From positions 1 to 7,347 of the forward strand of contig JAMCVR010000242.1 in NCBI GenBank assembly GCA_023475455.1: a stretch of 7,347 nucleotides of DNA. The letters run 5' to 3'. Below the pieces are notes generated by a model that saw only the letters and a list, made by a program, of their open reading frames with translations, did no database searches and had not been told where the DNA came from. Shown piece after piece: positions 1 through 6,175 of this stretch (position 1 is its first letter; every line of letters begins with the position of its first letter). The DNA comes from Thermoplasmatota archaeon (GTDB lineage Bacteria; Pseudomonadota; Gammaproteobacteria; Burkholderiales; Thiobacillaceae). A program made the translations under genes and the position numbers.

Positions 1-127
1 CTCGGGGGCGCAAGCCCGCTGTGGGCGGCGGAGAAGGTGGAACTCACCACCCGCGTGTCCGGCGTGGTCGACGAAGTGCTGGTGAAGCCCGGACAGCGCG
101 TGAAGAAAGGCGCGGTGCTGTTGCGCC
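1..127 (+). repeat. Left-end direct repeat, copy of adaptor gene 5' part
   Basis: These 127 bases are identical, base for base, to 475-601. They encode residues 15-56 of the periplasmic adaptor found intact at 433-954 (late signal peptide plus first half of the lipoyl-like domain), in the same frame, but without its start codon. Identity stops at base 128, where the sequence becomes the coding region of a TolC-type protein. The adaptor frame then runs on out of frame to a stop near 279 and makes no meaningful protein. Position at the extreme window end, perfect identity and the length of 127 favour an assembly or library chimera. A real 474-bp tandem duplication is the alternative. Confidence 0.95.
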
Positions 128-433
128 GCCGAGCTGGAAAAGCTCAAGCTCGATCTTGCCGACACGCTTCTCGCCACCTTGCAGGAAATCGACTTGCTGC
201 GCGGAAGCGGCCGCGCGGCCGCCGACAAGCAGGTGGAATATCGCGATTGGACGCTGGAGCGCGCGCGGGCCGAGTATGAGCTCGAACTGAAAACCAATCT
301 TGGAAGCAGCATGGCGGAGACCCAGGCGGCGGCGCTGCGGCGCAAACAGGTGGAATACCGCCTGGCGCTGGCGTTGGCCCGGCTGGAAGCATTGTCCGGC
401 GGCAGCCTGCCGCCTGTTGAGGGAGCACGGTAA
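128..433 (+). CDS. TolC-family outer-membrane efflux protein, C-terminal fragment
   Basis: Only the last 101 residues are present. The frame is closed upstream by stops inside the copied repeat, so the natural 5' part is lost at the junction near 121-128. The fragment is almost wholly helical and rich in Ala, Leu, Glu and Arg with heptad-like spacing. It contains two VEYR motifs (residues about 36-39 and 75-78), as expected of the repeated long hairpins of the TolC/OMF periplasmic tunnel, and ends in a short Gly/Pro tail. Full-length family members are usually about 400-480 residues. They form the outer-membrane channel of tripartite exporters. The stop codon overlaps the start of the adaptor gene (TAATG), which fits an OMF-adaptor operon. 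The family call is by pattern and context; the substrate is unknown. Confidence 0.72.
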   Translation, partial: AELEKLKLDLADTLLATLQEIDLLRGSGRAAADKQVEYRDWTLERARAEYELELKTNLGSSMAETQAAALRRKQVEYRLALALARLEALSGGSLPPVEGAR

Positions 434-954
434 TGAAGCAGCGCATGATGGCGATCGCACTGGCCGGGTTGTGTCTCGGGGGCGCAAGCCCGCTGTGGGC
501 GGCGGAGAAGGTGGAACTCACCACCCGCGTGTCCGGCGTGGTCGACGAAGTGCTGGTGAAGCCCGGACAGCGCGTGAAGAAAGGCGCGGTGCTGTTGCGC
601 CTGGACAAGACGGTGTTGCAGGCCCGGCTCGACGAGGCGACGGCGGAGCAGACGCGCGCGCAGGCCGACGAGGCGGATGCCAAACGCGAACTGGAGCGGG
701 CGCAGGAACTGTTCGACCGAACCGTGTCGTCGACCAGCGAACTCGAAGCGGCCATGCTGCGTCACACGCGCGCGCAGGCTGCCCTGTCGGGCGCCAATGC
801 ACGTCGCGTGATTGCGCAAAAAAACCTGCGTGACGCCGAGTTGAAGGCGCCCTTCGACGGGGTGGTCAGTGCGGTGCCGGGCCGGCCGGGCACGGTGGTG
901 GCGGCGGATTGCCAGCCGAAGCCGCTGATCATTCTGGGTTCGGGGCAGCCCTGA
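433..954 (+). CDS. Minimal periplasmic adaptor (HlyD/RND membrane-fusion type)
   Basis: The protein has 173 residues. Residues 1-24 form a signal peptide (KQR, hydrophobic core, LWAA-type cleavage site). Residues about 28-57 are the first half of a biotinyl-lipoyl-like domain (SGVVDEVLVKPGQRVKKGAVL). Residues about 60-135 are one Ala/Glu/Arg-rich coiled-coil hairpin. Residues 137-165 are the second lipoyl half (LKAPFDGVVSAVPGRPGTVV). Such adaptors bridge an inner-membrane pump and a TolC-like channel. Typical ones are 300-400 residues with beta-barrel and membrane-proximal domains, both absent here. The start is ATG 433, seven bases after GAGGGAG (419-425) and overlapping the previous stop, so translation is probably coupled. 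No pump gene follows, since the next gene is convergent 14 bases away. Either the pump is upstream or the adaptor serves one elsewhere. Confidence 0.85.
   Translation: MKQRMMAIALAGLCLGGASPLWAAEKVELTTRVSGVVDEVLVKPGQRVKKGAVLLRLDKTVLQARLDEATAEQTRAQADEADAKRELERAQELFDRTVSSTSELEAAMLRHTRAQAALSGANARRVIAQKNLRDAELKAPFDGVVSAVPGRPGTVVAADCQPKPLIILGSGQP
475..601 (+). repeat. Internal copy of the left-end direct repeat
   Basis: This is the genuine-looking copy of the 127-base repeat, lying inside the intact adaptor frame. With the copy at 1-127 it defines a 474-bp period (128-601). The reading frame runs through this copy without interruption, so the other copy is the displaced one. Confidence 0.95.
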
Positions 955-968
955 TCGGATCGTGGCCT

Positions 969-1460
969 TCACCCCCTGCGTTTGGCGACTTCGGCTTCCA
1001 TTTCCGCCGCCTGGTGCGGCGAAGCAACCGCGGCGACCACCCTGCGGCACATCGGCAGGATGGCATTAAAGCCCGCCATGTCCCGCACCTCGCTCATCTG
1101 CCGATAGGCCGGGGATTTGGTTCCCACCAGCGCCGCCATGAATTCCAGCACATAGTTGCGGCACACCCCCAGGCTGTCCGTGGCCTGCGCGGGTGCAGCC
1201 GGGCTGCTTGGCACGGCGGGCGGCGTGCTCTGTACGGTCGCCATGTTGCGCAGCGACTGGATGAAGCCGCTTTGCAGCAGGTCATTCACCATCGTTTCCA
1301 GGTCGGGACAGTTGGGCAGCTTGCTGCGCAGTTCGCCAAACGAAATGCCGTTTCCAACGCTGAACAGGATTTGCCGTTGTTTGGGCCGCAAGGTGTGCCC
1401 GTGGTTGAAGATTTCCTCCTGCCCCTTGATCGTGCGGGACAATTGCATTGCCATTTCCAT
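969..1460 (-). CDS. Unrecognised two-domain protein, possible winged-helix N-terminus
   Basis: I do not recognise this 163-residue protein. Three parts are visible. Residues 1-72 are a compact domain whose segment from about 28 to 68 (RQILFSVGNGISFGELRSKL, then a helix and LLQSGFI) resembles the HTH and wing of small winged-helix domains. Residues 74-94 are a Pro/Ala/Ser/Thr-rich flexible linker. Residues 96-163 are a helical domain with two Cys (C100, C138) and a basic end. There is no signal peptide or membrane segment, so it is likely cytoplasmic. The start ATG at 1460 is chosen because GGAGG lies five bases upstream; a second in-frame ATG is three codons in. It converges on the adaptor gene. 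A regulatory or signalling role is only inference from domain shape. Confidence 0.75.
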   Translation of the reverse strand: MEMAMQLSRTIKGQEEIFNHGHTLRPKQRQILFSVGNGISFGELRSKLPNCPDLETMVNDLLQSGFIQSLRNMATVQSTPPAVPSSPAAPAQATDSLGVCRNYVLEFMAALVGTKSPAYRQMSEVRDMAGFNAILPMCRRVVAAVASPHQAAEMEAEVAKRRG

Positions 1461-1465
1461 GGTCG

Positions 1466-1470
1466 CCTCC
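1466..1470 (-). promoter_or_regulatory. Ribosome binding site GGAGG
   Basis: CCTCC on the plus strand reads GGAGG on the minus strand, five bases before the ATG at 1460. It is a near-perfect Shine-Dalgarno sequence and fixes the start of the 163-residue gene. Confidence 0.8.
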
Positions 1471-1577
1471 GTTGTTGTTTAGTGAGTGAATCGCCTGAGA
1501 TTAGGGGCGAGCATGACGTGTGCCAGGATGAGGCACGCGTCCGCATCCCGGGGGACATGGCTTCCGGCCTGGCTGGC

Positions 1578-1601
1578 GGGTGGCGTGGCGGGCGGGCGGG
1601 G
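1578..1601 (+). other. G-rich tract with quadruplex-type spacing
   Basis: Four runs of at least three G lie within 24 bases (1578-1580, 1590-1592, 1594-1596, 1598-1601) with loops of 9, 1 and 1 bases. It sits in the roughly 200-bp gap between the lipoprotein gene and the 163-residue gene, both on the minus strand, so the G-rich strand is the template strand and transcripts would be C-rich. The rest of the gap (1461-1660) shows no gene. In high-GC DNA such tracts arise by chance, so function is uncertain. Confidence 0.35.
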
Positions 1602-1660
1602 CGCAGCGAAAATGTCGAACGGATGACGGCCGGTTGAAATTTCGGCAAGGCGGGCGCGAA

Positions 1661-2074
1661 TCAGTCGCGGGGGGGTTCGATCACATCCAGCACCACGCGC
1701 GTACGGGTGTGCAGGATCGCCACGTCGGCCCCGATCACGACACGCACATAGCCATCCGGCAAGCGGCTCAGGCGTCTTTCCACGTCGGCGGGCAGATGGT
1801 CCCAGGTCACGCCGGGGGGAATAGCCTGATGGCGCTGCATCCTGAATGCATGTCCCGGCGGAATCTTGCCCTGCTTGGCCAGACCCGGCGGCAGACTGCG
1901 GTAATAACCGCGGTAGTAGTCCCGGATGATCGGTCGGTCGCGGTCGCTGAAGACCACACGCACATCGTAATCGCGATCGTGCATGCGCACGTCGCCATAG
2001 TAGGGGTGGGTTTCGCAACCGGACAGTCCTGCCAGGGCTGCCACGGCCAGAAATGCGCTCAGTCGGTTTTTCAT
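1661..2074 (-). CDS. Small lipoprotein, RcnB/CigR-like
   Basis: The protein has 137 residues. Residues 1-19 are a lipoprotein signal with lipobox LSGC, lipidated Cys at 20 and Glu at +2, which predicts outer-membrane anchoring. Next comes a Tyr/Asp/Arg-rich stretch (about 25-60), then three PPG motifs (62-64, 72-74, 87-89) in a LPPGLAKQGKIPPG pattern. It ends with LPDGYVRVVIGADVAILHTR and VVLDVI (about 105-132). The Pro-Pro-Gly repeats followed by a short beta C-terminus are the hallmark of the RcnB/CigR group of small exported proteins, some linked to metal homeostasis or envelope stress. That assignment is from remembered pattern. The start ATG is preceded by GGAG (2083-2086) at eight bases. 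It lies 120 bp after the transglycosylase gene, so it may have its own promoter. Confidence 0.75.
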   Translation of the reverse strand: MKNRLSAFLAVAALAGLSGCETHPYYGDVRMHDRDYDVRVVFSDRDRPIIRDYYRGYYRSLPPGLAKQGKIPPGHAFRMQRHQAIPPGVTWDHLPADVERRLSRLPDGYVRVVIGADVAILHTRTRVVLDVIEPPRD

Positions 2075-2171
2075 GTGATTTGCTCCGCAATGACGGGCGC
2101 CGGGATGGCGCGCTTCCTGTTTACAAGATGCGAACGGTCGGGAAAATCAAGCGGAATCCGACAGGGATCGG

Positions 2172-2188
2172 GCCGGCCTGGAGCCGGC
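2172..2188 (-). terminator. Hairpin after the lytic transglycosylase gene
   Basis: GCCGGC (2172-2177) and GCCGGC (2183-2188) can pair with a five-base loop, seven bases beyond the transglycosylase stop codon. No T-run follows on the minus strand, so it is at best a weak or Rho-assisted terminator, or a 3'-end stabilising hairpin. Confidence 0.3.
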
Positions 2189-2194
2189 TCGATT

Positions 2195-2830
2195 TCAGCT
2201 GCGCGATGCGGCGGATGCGTCGGCCGATCGGGTGCTGGGGGTGTAATCCCAGTGGCGCTTCCAGGCGCCGACGACGAGATTGGGATATTCCGGGCGACCC
2301 AGGCTGCCGTTGTAGCGGCCCAGCGCGCGGAACAGGTCGCCGCGTTCGATGTCGATGTAATGGCGCAGGATCAGCGCGCCGTAGCGCAGATTGGTGCGCA
2401 GCTGGAACAGGTTGTGGTCCGGATTGCCGATGGTCCTGACCCAGAACGGCATCACCTGGGTGTAGCCGCGCGCGCCCACCGGCGACACGGCATATTTGCG
2501 GAAGCCGCTCTCGACCTGGATCAGGCCGAGCATGAGTTGAGGGTCGACACCGGCGCGCGAGGCCTCCCAGTGCAGGGTGGTCAGGAACTCCAGCCGTTCG
2601 GCCTCGTCAGGCATGCGCCTGGCGAGCCGGCGCGACATGTCCTTCAGCCAGGCCGCTTCGTCGGCGACGTTGCGAAACGCGGTGCGCGTCACCGCGGTGT
2701 CGGCAAGCGCACGCTGCAGCGAGGCGCGCACATTGGCCGACAGCGCCTCTTCGCGCTGCCCGCCCGCGTGCGCGGGCAGGGCAAGCAGCAGGGCGGCGAT
2801 CAGCAGGCCGATGCGCGTGGTCTTGTTCAT
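2195..2830 (-). CDS. Exported lytic transglycosylase (SLT domain)
   Basis: The protein has 211 residues. Residues 1-22 are a Sec signal peptide (hydrophobic core, ending PAHA). Residues 23-85 form a helical N-terminal region. The SLT domain covers about 86-195: VDPQLMLGLIQVESGF with probable catalytic Glu107, then SPVGARGYTQVMPFW (116-130), NLFQLRTNLRYGALIL (140-155) and RYNGS (172-176), the canonical SLT motifs in order. The family cleaves the MurNAc-GlcNAc bond of peptidoglycan in the periplasm to give 1,6-anhydromuramic ends. The C-terminal tail is Ser/Ala-rich and probably disordered. The ATG follows the proS stop after one base, so co-transcription and translational coupling are likely. 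The pairing with proS is seen in other betaproteobacteria. No specific Mlt or Slt symbol is justified. Confidence 0.92.
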   Translation of the reverse strand: MNKTTRIGLLIAALLLALPAHAGGQREEALSANVRASLQRALADTAVTRTAFRNVADEAAWLKDMSRRLARRMPDEAERLEFLTTLHWEASRAGVDPQLMLGLIQVESGFRKYAVSPVGARGYTQVMPFWVRTIGNPDHNLFQLRTNLRYGALILRHYIDIERGDLFRALGRYNGSLGRPEYPNLVVGAWKRHWDYTPSTRSADASAASRS

Positions 2831-2831
2831 G

Positions 2832-4562
2832 TCAGCGTCCCAGCAATCCTGTCAAAAATTCCCTTGCGTCGGCCAGTGCGATTTTTTGCGCCTCGCCGCT
2901 TTGCCCGGCTTCCGGCCGGCGCGGCTGGTATTCGATCACGCCGTCCTTCAATCCGCGCTCGCCCATCGTGAGGCGGTGCGGGATGCCGATCAGCTCGGCG
3001 TCGGCAAACATCACGCCCGGGCGTTCGTCGCGGTCGTCCAGCAGCACGTCGACCCCGGCGGCCATCAATTCAGCATACAACGTATCGGCGGCATTTTTAA
3101 CTGCCTCGCTCTTGCCGTAGCCGATGGCGACAATCACCAGCAAGAACGGTGCCATCGTCGCCGGCCAGACGATGCCTTTCTCGTCGTGGTTCTGCTCGAT
3201 GGCGGAAGCCACGATGCGTGACACGCCGATGCCGTAGCAGCCCATTTCCATCGCCTGGGCGCGGCCGGCCTCGTCGAGGTAGGTGGCGTTCATCGCTTGC
3301 GAGTACTTGCTGCCGAGCTGGAACACGTGGCCGACCTCGATGCCGCGGCACAGCAGCAGCGTGCCCTTGCCATCCGGGCTGGGGTCGCCGGGGACGACAT
3401 TCCGTATATCGGCCACAACATCCGGTTCCTGCAGGTCGCGCCCGAAATTGACCCCGGCCAGGTGGAATTTCGGCTTGTTCGCGCCGCAGACGAAATCGCT
3501 CATCGCCGCGACCGTGCGGTCCGCGATGAGCTTGATCCGGCTGCGATCGATCCCGACCGGCCCCAGGAAGCCGGGCGGGCAATCGAAGGCCGCGCGGATC
3601 TCGGCTTCGCTCGCCAGCCGGAAATCCGCGAAGCCTGGGAGCTTGCCGAGTTTGACTTCGTTCAGCATGTGGTCGCCGCGCAGCAGCAGGGCGACCATCT
3701 GCTCGCCAACCATCACTGCGATGAGCTTCACGGTGCGGTCGAGAGGAATGCCGAGCAGGGCGGCGACGTCCTCGCAGGTGGTCTGTTTCGGCGTGTCCAC
3801 CTCGCGCAGCGCTTCCTGCGGCGCGGCGCGCGGCGCGGCGGGGGCGAGCGCCTCGGCGAGCTCGACGTTGGCGGCGTAGTCGGAATTCGGGCAGTAGGCG
3901 ATCAGGTCTTCGCCGGAGTCGGCCAGCACGTGGAATTCGTGCGAAGCCGAGCCGCCGATGGCGCCGGTGTCGGCCGCCACCGCGCGGAAGGTCAGCCCCA
4001 GCCGGCTGAAAATCCGCGTGTAAGCGTCGACCATGGTCTGGTAGGTGGCGGCGAGGCTGACGCGGCCGGCGTGGAAGGAATAGGCGTCCTTCATCAGGAA
4101 TTCGCGCGCGCGCATGACGCCGAAGCGCGGGCGGATTTCGTCGCGGAACTTCATCTGGATCTGGTAGAAATTCAGCGGCAGCTGGCGGTAGCTCTTGATC
4201 TCGCGGCGCGCGACGTCGGTGATGACTTCCTCGTGGGTGGGGCCGAAGCAGAAATCGCGCTGGTGGCGGTCCTTGATTTTCAGCATCTGCGGGCCGAACA
4301 GCGCCCAGCGTCCGGTTTCCTCCCACAGTTCGGCCGGCTGCACCGCCGGCATCAGCAGTTCGATCGCGCCGGCGCGGTTCATTTCCTCGCGCACCACGGC
4401 CTCGACCCGGCGCAGCACGCGCAGGCCCAGCGGCATCCAGGTATACAGCCCCGAACCCAGGCGCTTGATGAGCCCCGCGCGCAGCATCAGCTTGTGGCTG
4501 ACGAGTTCGGCCTCGGACGGGGCTTCCTTGGTGGTGGAAATGAAGAACCGGGTGGCGCGCAT
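2832..4562 (-). CDS. proS: Prolyl-tRNA synthetase, bacterial type with editing domain
   Basis: The protein has 576 residues, full length for the bacterial class. It charges tRNA-Pro with proline in the cytoplasm. Class II motifs are visible: the dimer-side region [24 protein letters not shown] (around 43-66), FGPTHEE (106-112), motif 2 with [21 protein letters not shown] (144-164) and motif 3 with GCYGIGVSR (441-449). The inserted YbaK-like editing domain, which clears Ala-tRNA-Pro, spans about 224-405 and keeps the Lys in TVKLIAV (K279). The anticodon-binding domain occupies about 470-576. All key parts look intact. The ATG at 4562 gives the expected MRATRFFI start. No Shine-Dalgarno is visible; an AT-rich leader with four AAT units precedes it. 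It heads a minus-strand unit with the transglycosylase gene. Confidence 0.98.
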   Translation of the reverse strand: MRATRFFISTTKEAPSEAELVSHKLMLRAGLIKRLGSGLYTWMPLGLRVLRRVEAVVREEMNRAGAIELLMPAVQPAELWEETGRWALFGPQMLKIKDRHQRDFCFGPTHEEVITDVARREIKSYRQLPLNFYQIQMKFRDEIRPRFGVMRAREFLMKDAYSFHAGRVSLAATYQTMVDAYTRIFSRLGLTFRAVAADTGAIGGSASHEFHVLADSGEDLIAYCPNSDYAANVELAEALAPAAPRAAPQEALREVDTPKQTTCEDVAALLGIPLDRTVKLIAVMVGEQMVALLLRGDHMLNEVKLGKLPGFADFRLASEAEIRAAFDCPPGFLGPVGIDRSRIKLIADRTVAAMSDFVCGANKPKFHLAGVNFGRDLQEPDVVADIRNVVPGDPSPDGKGTLLLCRGIEVGHVFQLGSKYSQAMNATYLDEAGRAQAMEMGCYGIGVSRIVASAIEQNHDEKGIVWPATMAPFLLVIVAIGYGKSEAVKNAADTLYAELMAAGVDVLLDDRDERPGVMFADAELIGIPHRLTMGERGLKDGVIEYQPRRPEAGQSGEAQKIALADAREFLTGLLGR

Positions 4563-4643
4563 GGTGGAATAATAATAATCAGGACGAAAGCGCGCATTTT
4601 AACGTGCGGGCGGGTAATCTTTCGCGCTCGATTCTGGAGTGAA
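4563..4643. promoter_or_regulatory. Divergent intergenic region, proS leader and promoter area
   Basis: These 81 bases separate divergent proS and the spermidine-synthase-like gene and must hold both promoters unless they overlap coding sequence. On the minus strand, GTTAAAAT gives a good -10 hexamer TAAAAT (4596-4601), the same context as the one before mrp, but no good -35 is seen. A (AAT)4 run occupies 4568-4579, directly before the proS start, where a Shine-Dalgarno would be expected. On the plus strand TAATCT (4615-4620) is a possible -10, and GGAG (4636-4639) is the ribosome binding site for ATG 4644. Confidence 0.4.
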
Positions 4644-5420
4644 ATGGCCATGCGCCTGAAATTGGGTAAACGCCGGGCAACGGACGACGGGCTGGAAGTG
4701 ACCGAGGAACGCGGCATGCGCGTGCTGCATCTGGGCAGCCGCGCGATCCAGAGCGCGATGCGGGTGAGCCGGCCGTGGGACCTGGAGCTTGCCTATACGC
4801 GGGCGATGATGGGGTTCCTGATGTTCAACCCGGTGCCGCAGGACGTGCTGATGATCGGGCTGGGCGGCGGCTCGCTCGCCAAGTTCATCCGCAAGCAGCG
4901 GCCGCAGACGCACATCACCGCGGTGGAAATCGATCCGCGGGTGATCGCGGCCGCGCGCAGCCATTTCGAGCTGCCGCCGGACGACGACACGCTCGGCGTG
5001 ATCGAGGCCGACGGCGCGCTGTACGTGCGCCAGCATCCCGGCAGTGCCGACGTCATCCTGCTCGACGGTTTCGACGCGGGAAACCAGGTCGAGGCGCTGG
5101 CAACCCAGACCTTTTATGCGGCCTGCCGCCGCGTTTTGAAGCCGGGCGGCATTCTGGTGGTGAATCTGTGGGGGCACGACAGCGAATTCGCCGAGTATTT
5201 CGCGCGCCTGACGCGGGCATTCGACGGCGAAGTCGGCTGGATTGCGGTGCAGAACAAGACCAACGTCATCGTGTTTGGGTTTGCCGAGCCGGGCGCGCCG
5301 GCCAGGCTCGATGCGGTGCGGCCGCAACTGGCCGATCTGTCGAAACGCTGGGGCCTCGATCTGCGCGGATTCGCGCGCGATTTTCAGTGGGCGGAGGGAC
5401 TTGCGCCGCTGCTGGGATAA
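4644..5420 (+). CDS. Spermidine-synthase-like Rossmann-fold protein
   Basis: The protein has 258 residues. The class I methyltransferase/aminopropyltransferase fold is clear: LMIGLGGGSLAKF (69-81) is the nucleotide-binding loop, AVEIDPRVIAAA (93-104) is the acidic strand that binds the ribose, VIEADGALYV (119-128) follows, and ILLDGFD (138-144) replaces the usual catalytic DxxD stretch of SpeE proteins. VLKPGGILVVNLW (164-176) is the next strand. Fold relatives use decarboxylated S-adenosylmethionine or SAM. The N-terminal 60 residues are short and lack the usual YHE substrate motif, so polyamine synthesis is doubtful and no speE symbol is given. GGAG lies four bases before ATG 4644; ATG 4650 is an alternative start. 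No signal peptide is seen, so it is probably cytoplasmic. It stands alone between divergent proS and rppH. Confidence 0.85.
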   Translation: MAMRLKLGKRRATDDGLEVTEERGMRVLHLGSRAIQSAMRVSRPWDLELAYTRAMMGFLMFNPVPQDVLMIGLGGGSLAKFIRKQRPQTHITAVEIDPRVIAAARSHFELPPDDDTLGVIEADGALYVRQHPGSADVILLDGFDAGNQVEALATQTFYAACRRVLKPGGILVVNLWGHDSEFAEYFARLTRAFDGEVGWIAVQNKTNVIVFGFAEPGAPARLDAVRPQLADLSKRWGLDLRGFARDFQWAEGLAPLLG

Positions 5421-5422
5421 CC

Positions 5423-5446
5423 CGCCCGGCCAGGCTGCACCGGGCG
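5423..5446 (+). terminator. Hairpin after the spermidine-synthase-like gene
   Basis: CGCCCGG (5423-5429) and CCGGGCG (5440-5446) form a perfect 7-bp GC stem with a ten-base loop, two bases after the stop codon, followed by only three T. It is consistent with a weak intrinsic terminator separating this gene from rppH. Confidence 0.4.
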
Positions 5447-5512
5447 TTTGCCCGCGCCCCGGAAATCCCAATTAAAACAATGCATAAGCTCGGGTTTTCG
5501 GCTGCGTCCGGT

Positions 5513-5540
5513 TTGCAATTTCCGGCGGGTATGAAAGAAT
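5513..5540 (+). promoter_or_regulatory. Possible promoter for rppH
   Basis: TTGCAA (5513-5518) and AAGAAT (5535-5540) are spaced 16 bases apart, 33 bases before the chosen rppH start. The surroundings are the most AT-rich part of the 5421-5573 gap, but the -10 match is only moderate and other placements are possible (for example TATGAA at 5530 or TATTTT at 5552). Confidence 0.3.
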
Positions 5541-5573
5541 GCAGGTAATTGTATTTTATGAATGGTGGCGGCC

Positions 5574-6125
5574 ATGATTGACCGAGAAGGGTACCGCCCG
5601 AACGTAGGCATCGTATTGTGCAACGCGAACAACCAGGTTTTCTGGGGCAAGCGCGTCAACCAGCACGCCTGGCAGTTTCCCCAGGGCGGCATCAATGCGG
5701 GGGAAACGCCGGAACAGGCCATGTTCCGGGAACTGGAAGAGGAAGTGGGCTTGCAGCCCGGGCATGTGCGCATCCTCGGGCGCACGCGCGAATGGCTGCG
5801 TTACGACGTGCCCCCCCACTGGACGCGGCGCGACAGCCGCGGCCTCTATCGCGGCCAGAAGCAGATCTGGTTTTTGCTGCGCCTGACCGGGCGCGATTGC
5901 GACGTCTCGCTGCGCGCCAGCGATCACCCCGAGTTCGATGCCTGGCGCTGGAACGAGTACTGGGTGCCGATGGATGCCGTGGTCGACTTCAAGCGCGAGG
6001 TCTATCGCCTGGCGCTTGAAGAGCTTGAGCGTTATCTGCACAAGGACGTGCGTTTTTTGCGGCAACGTGCGCGTCGCCTGTGCGACCGGCATGGAGCGGC
6101 TCAAGACCTCCTGTTGAAGTCCTGA
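5574..6125 (+). CDS. rppH: RNA pyrophosphohydrolase (Nudix)
   Basis: The protein has 183 residues; E. coli RppH has 176. It removes pyrophosphate from the 5' triphosphate end of mRNA, opening it to RNase E decay. The N-terminus [17 protein letters not shown] is typical of the family. The Nudix box begins at G38 and reads GX5EX7RELEEEVGL to residue 60, with metal-binding Glu53, Glu56 and Glu57 at the family positions. WQFPQGG (33-39) and the C-terminal [14 protein letters not shown] features also fit. ATG 5574 is preferred to the in-frame ATG 5562 because family members start MIDREG and GGTGG (5564-5568) gives it a ribosome site. A run of seven C (5811-5817) is intact in frame. The last 53 codons are repeated at 7138-7297. 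Confidence 0.96.
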   Translation: MIDREGYRPNVGIVLCNANNQVFWGKRVNQHAWQFPQGGINAGETPEQAMFRELEEEVGLQPGHVRILGRTREWLRYDVPPHWTRRDSRGLYRGQKQIWFLLRLTGRDCDVSLRASDHPEFDAWRWNEYWVPMDAVVDFKREVYRLALEELERYLHKDVRFLRQRARRLCDRHGAAQDLLLKS

Positions 6126-6175
6126 GCCTCGAATGTCGGAGGCGTGATGAAGATCCGGATTGTTGATTCAACCAT
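5966..6175 (+). repeat. Internal copy of the right-end direct repeat
   Basis: These 210 bases cover the last 53 codons of rppH, its stop, the 21-bp gap and the first 29 bases of the following gene, and recur exactly at 7138-7347. Both reading frames run through this copy normally, so it is the native one. The period is 1172 bases (unit 5966-7137). Confidence 0.95.

Noticed and set aside
2090..2165. A promoter for the lipoprotein gene (TTGATT on the minus strand with a TGTAAA-like -10)
   Set aside because: The -10 match is weak and the spacing 19 bases, so it was not supported well enough to list.
1580..2971. A 463-residue plus-strand frame over the lipoprotein and transglycosylase genes
   Set aside because: It is antisense to two genes with signal peptides and family motifs, and it has no ribosome site or recognisable domain.
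3097..4326. A 409-residue minus-strand frame overlapping proS
   Set aside because: Its composition is Arg/Pro/Gly/Ala-rich without any domain, and it is a shifted frame of proS.
3297..4643. A plus-strand frame open across most of proS and continuous with the spermidine-synthase-like gene (would give a 707-residue protein)
   Set aside because: It is the antisense of proS, a clearly real gene with all class II motifs. Long open antisense frames are common in high-GC genes, and GGAG with ATG 4644 gives a normal start for the downstream gene.
5562..5573. Upstream ATG as the rppH start
   Set aside because: It adds four residues not seen in the family and has no Shine-Dalgarno before it, whereas ATG 5574 gives MIDREG and follows GGTGG.
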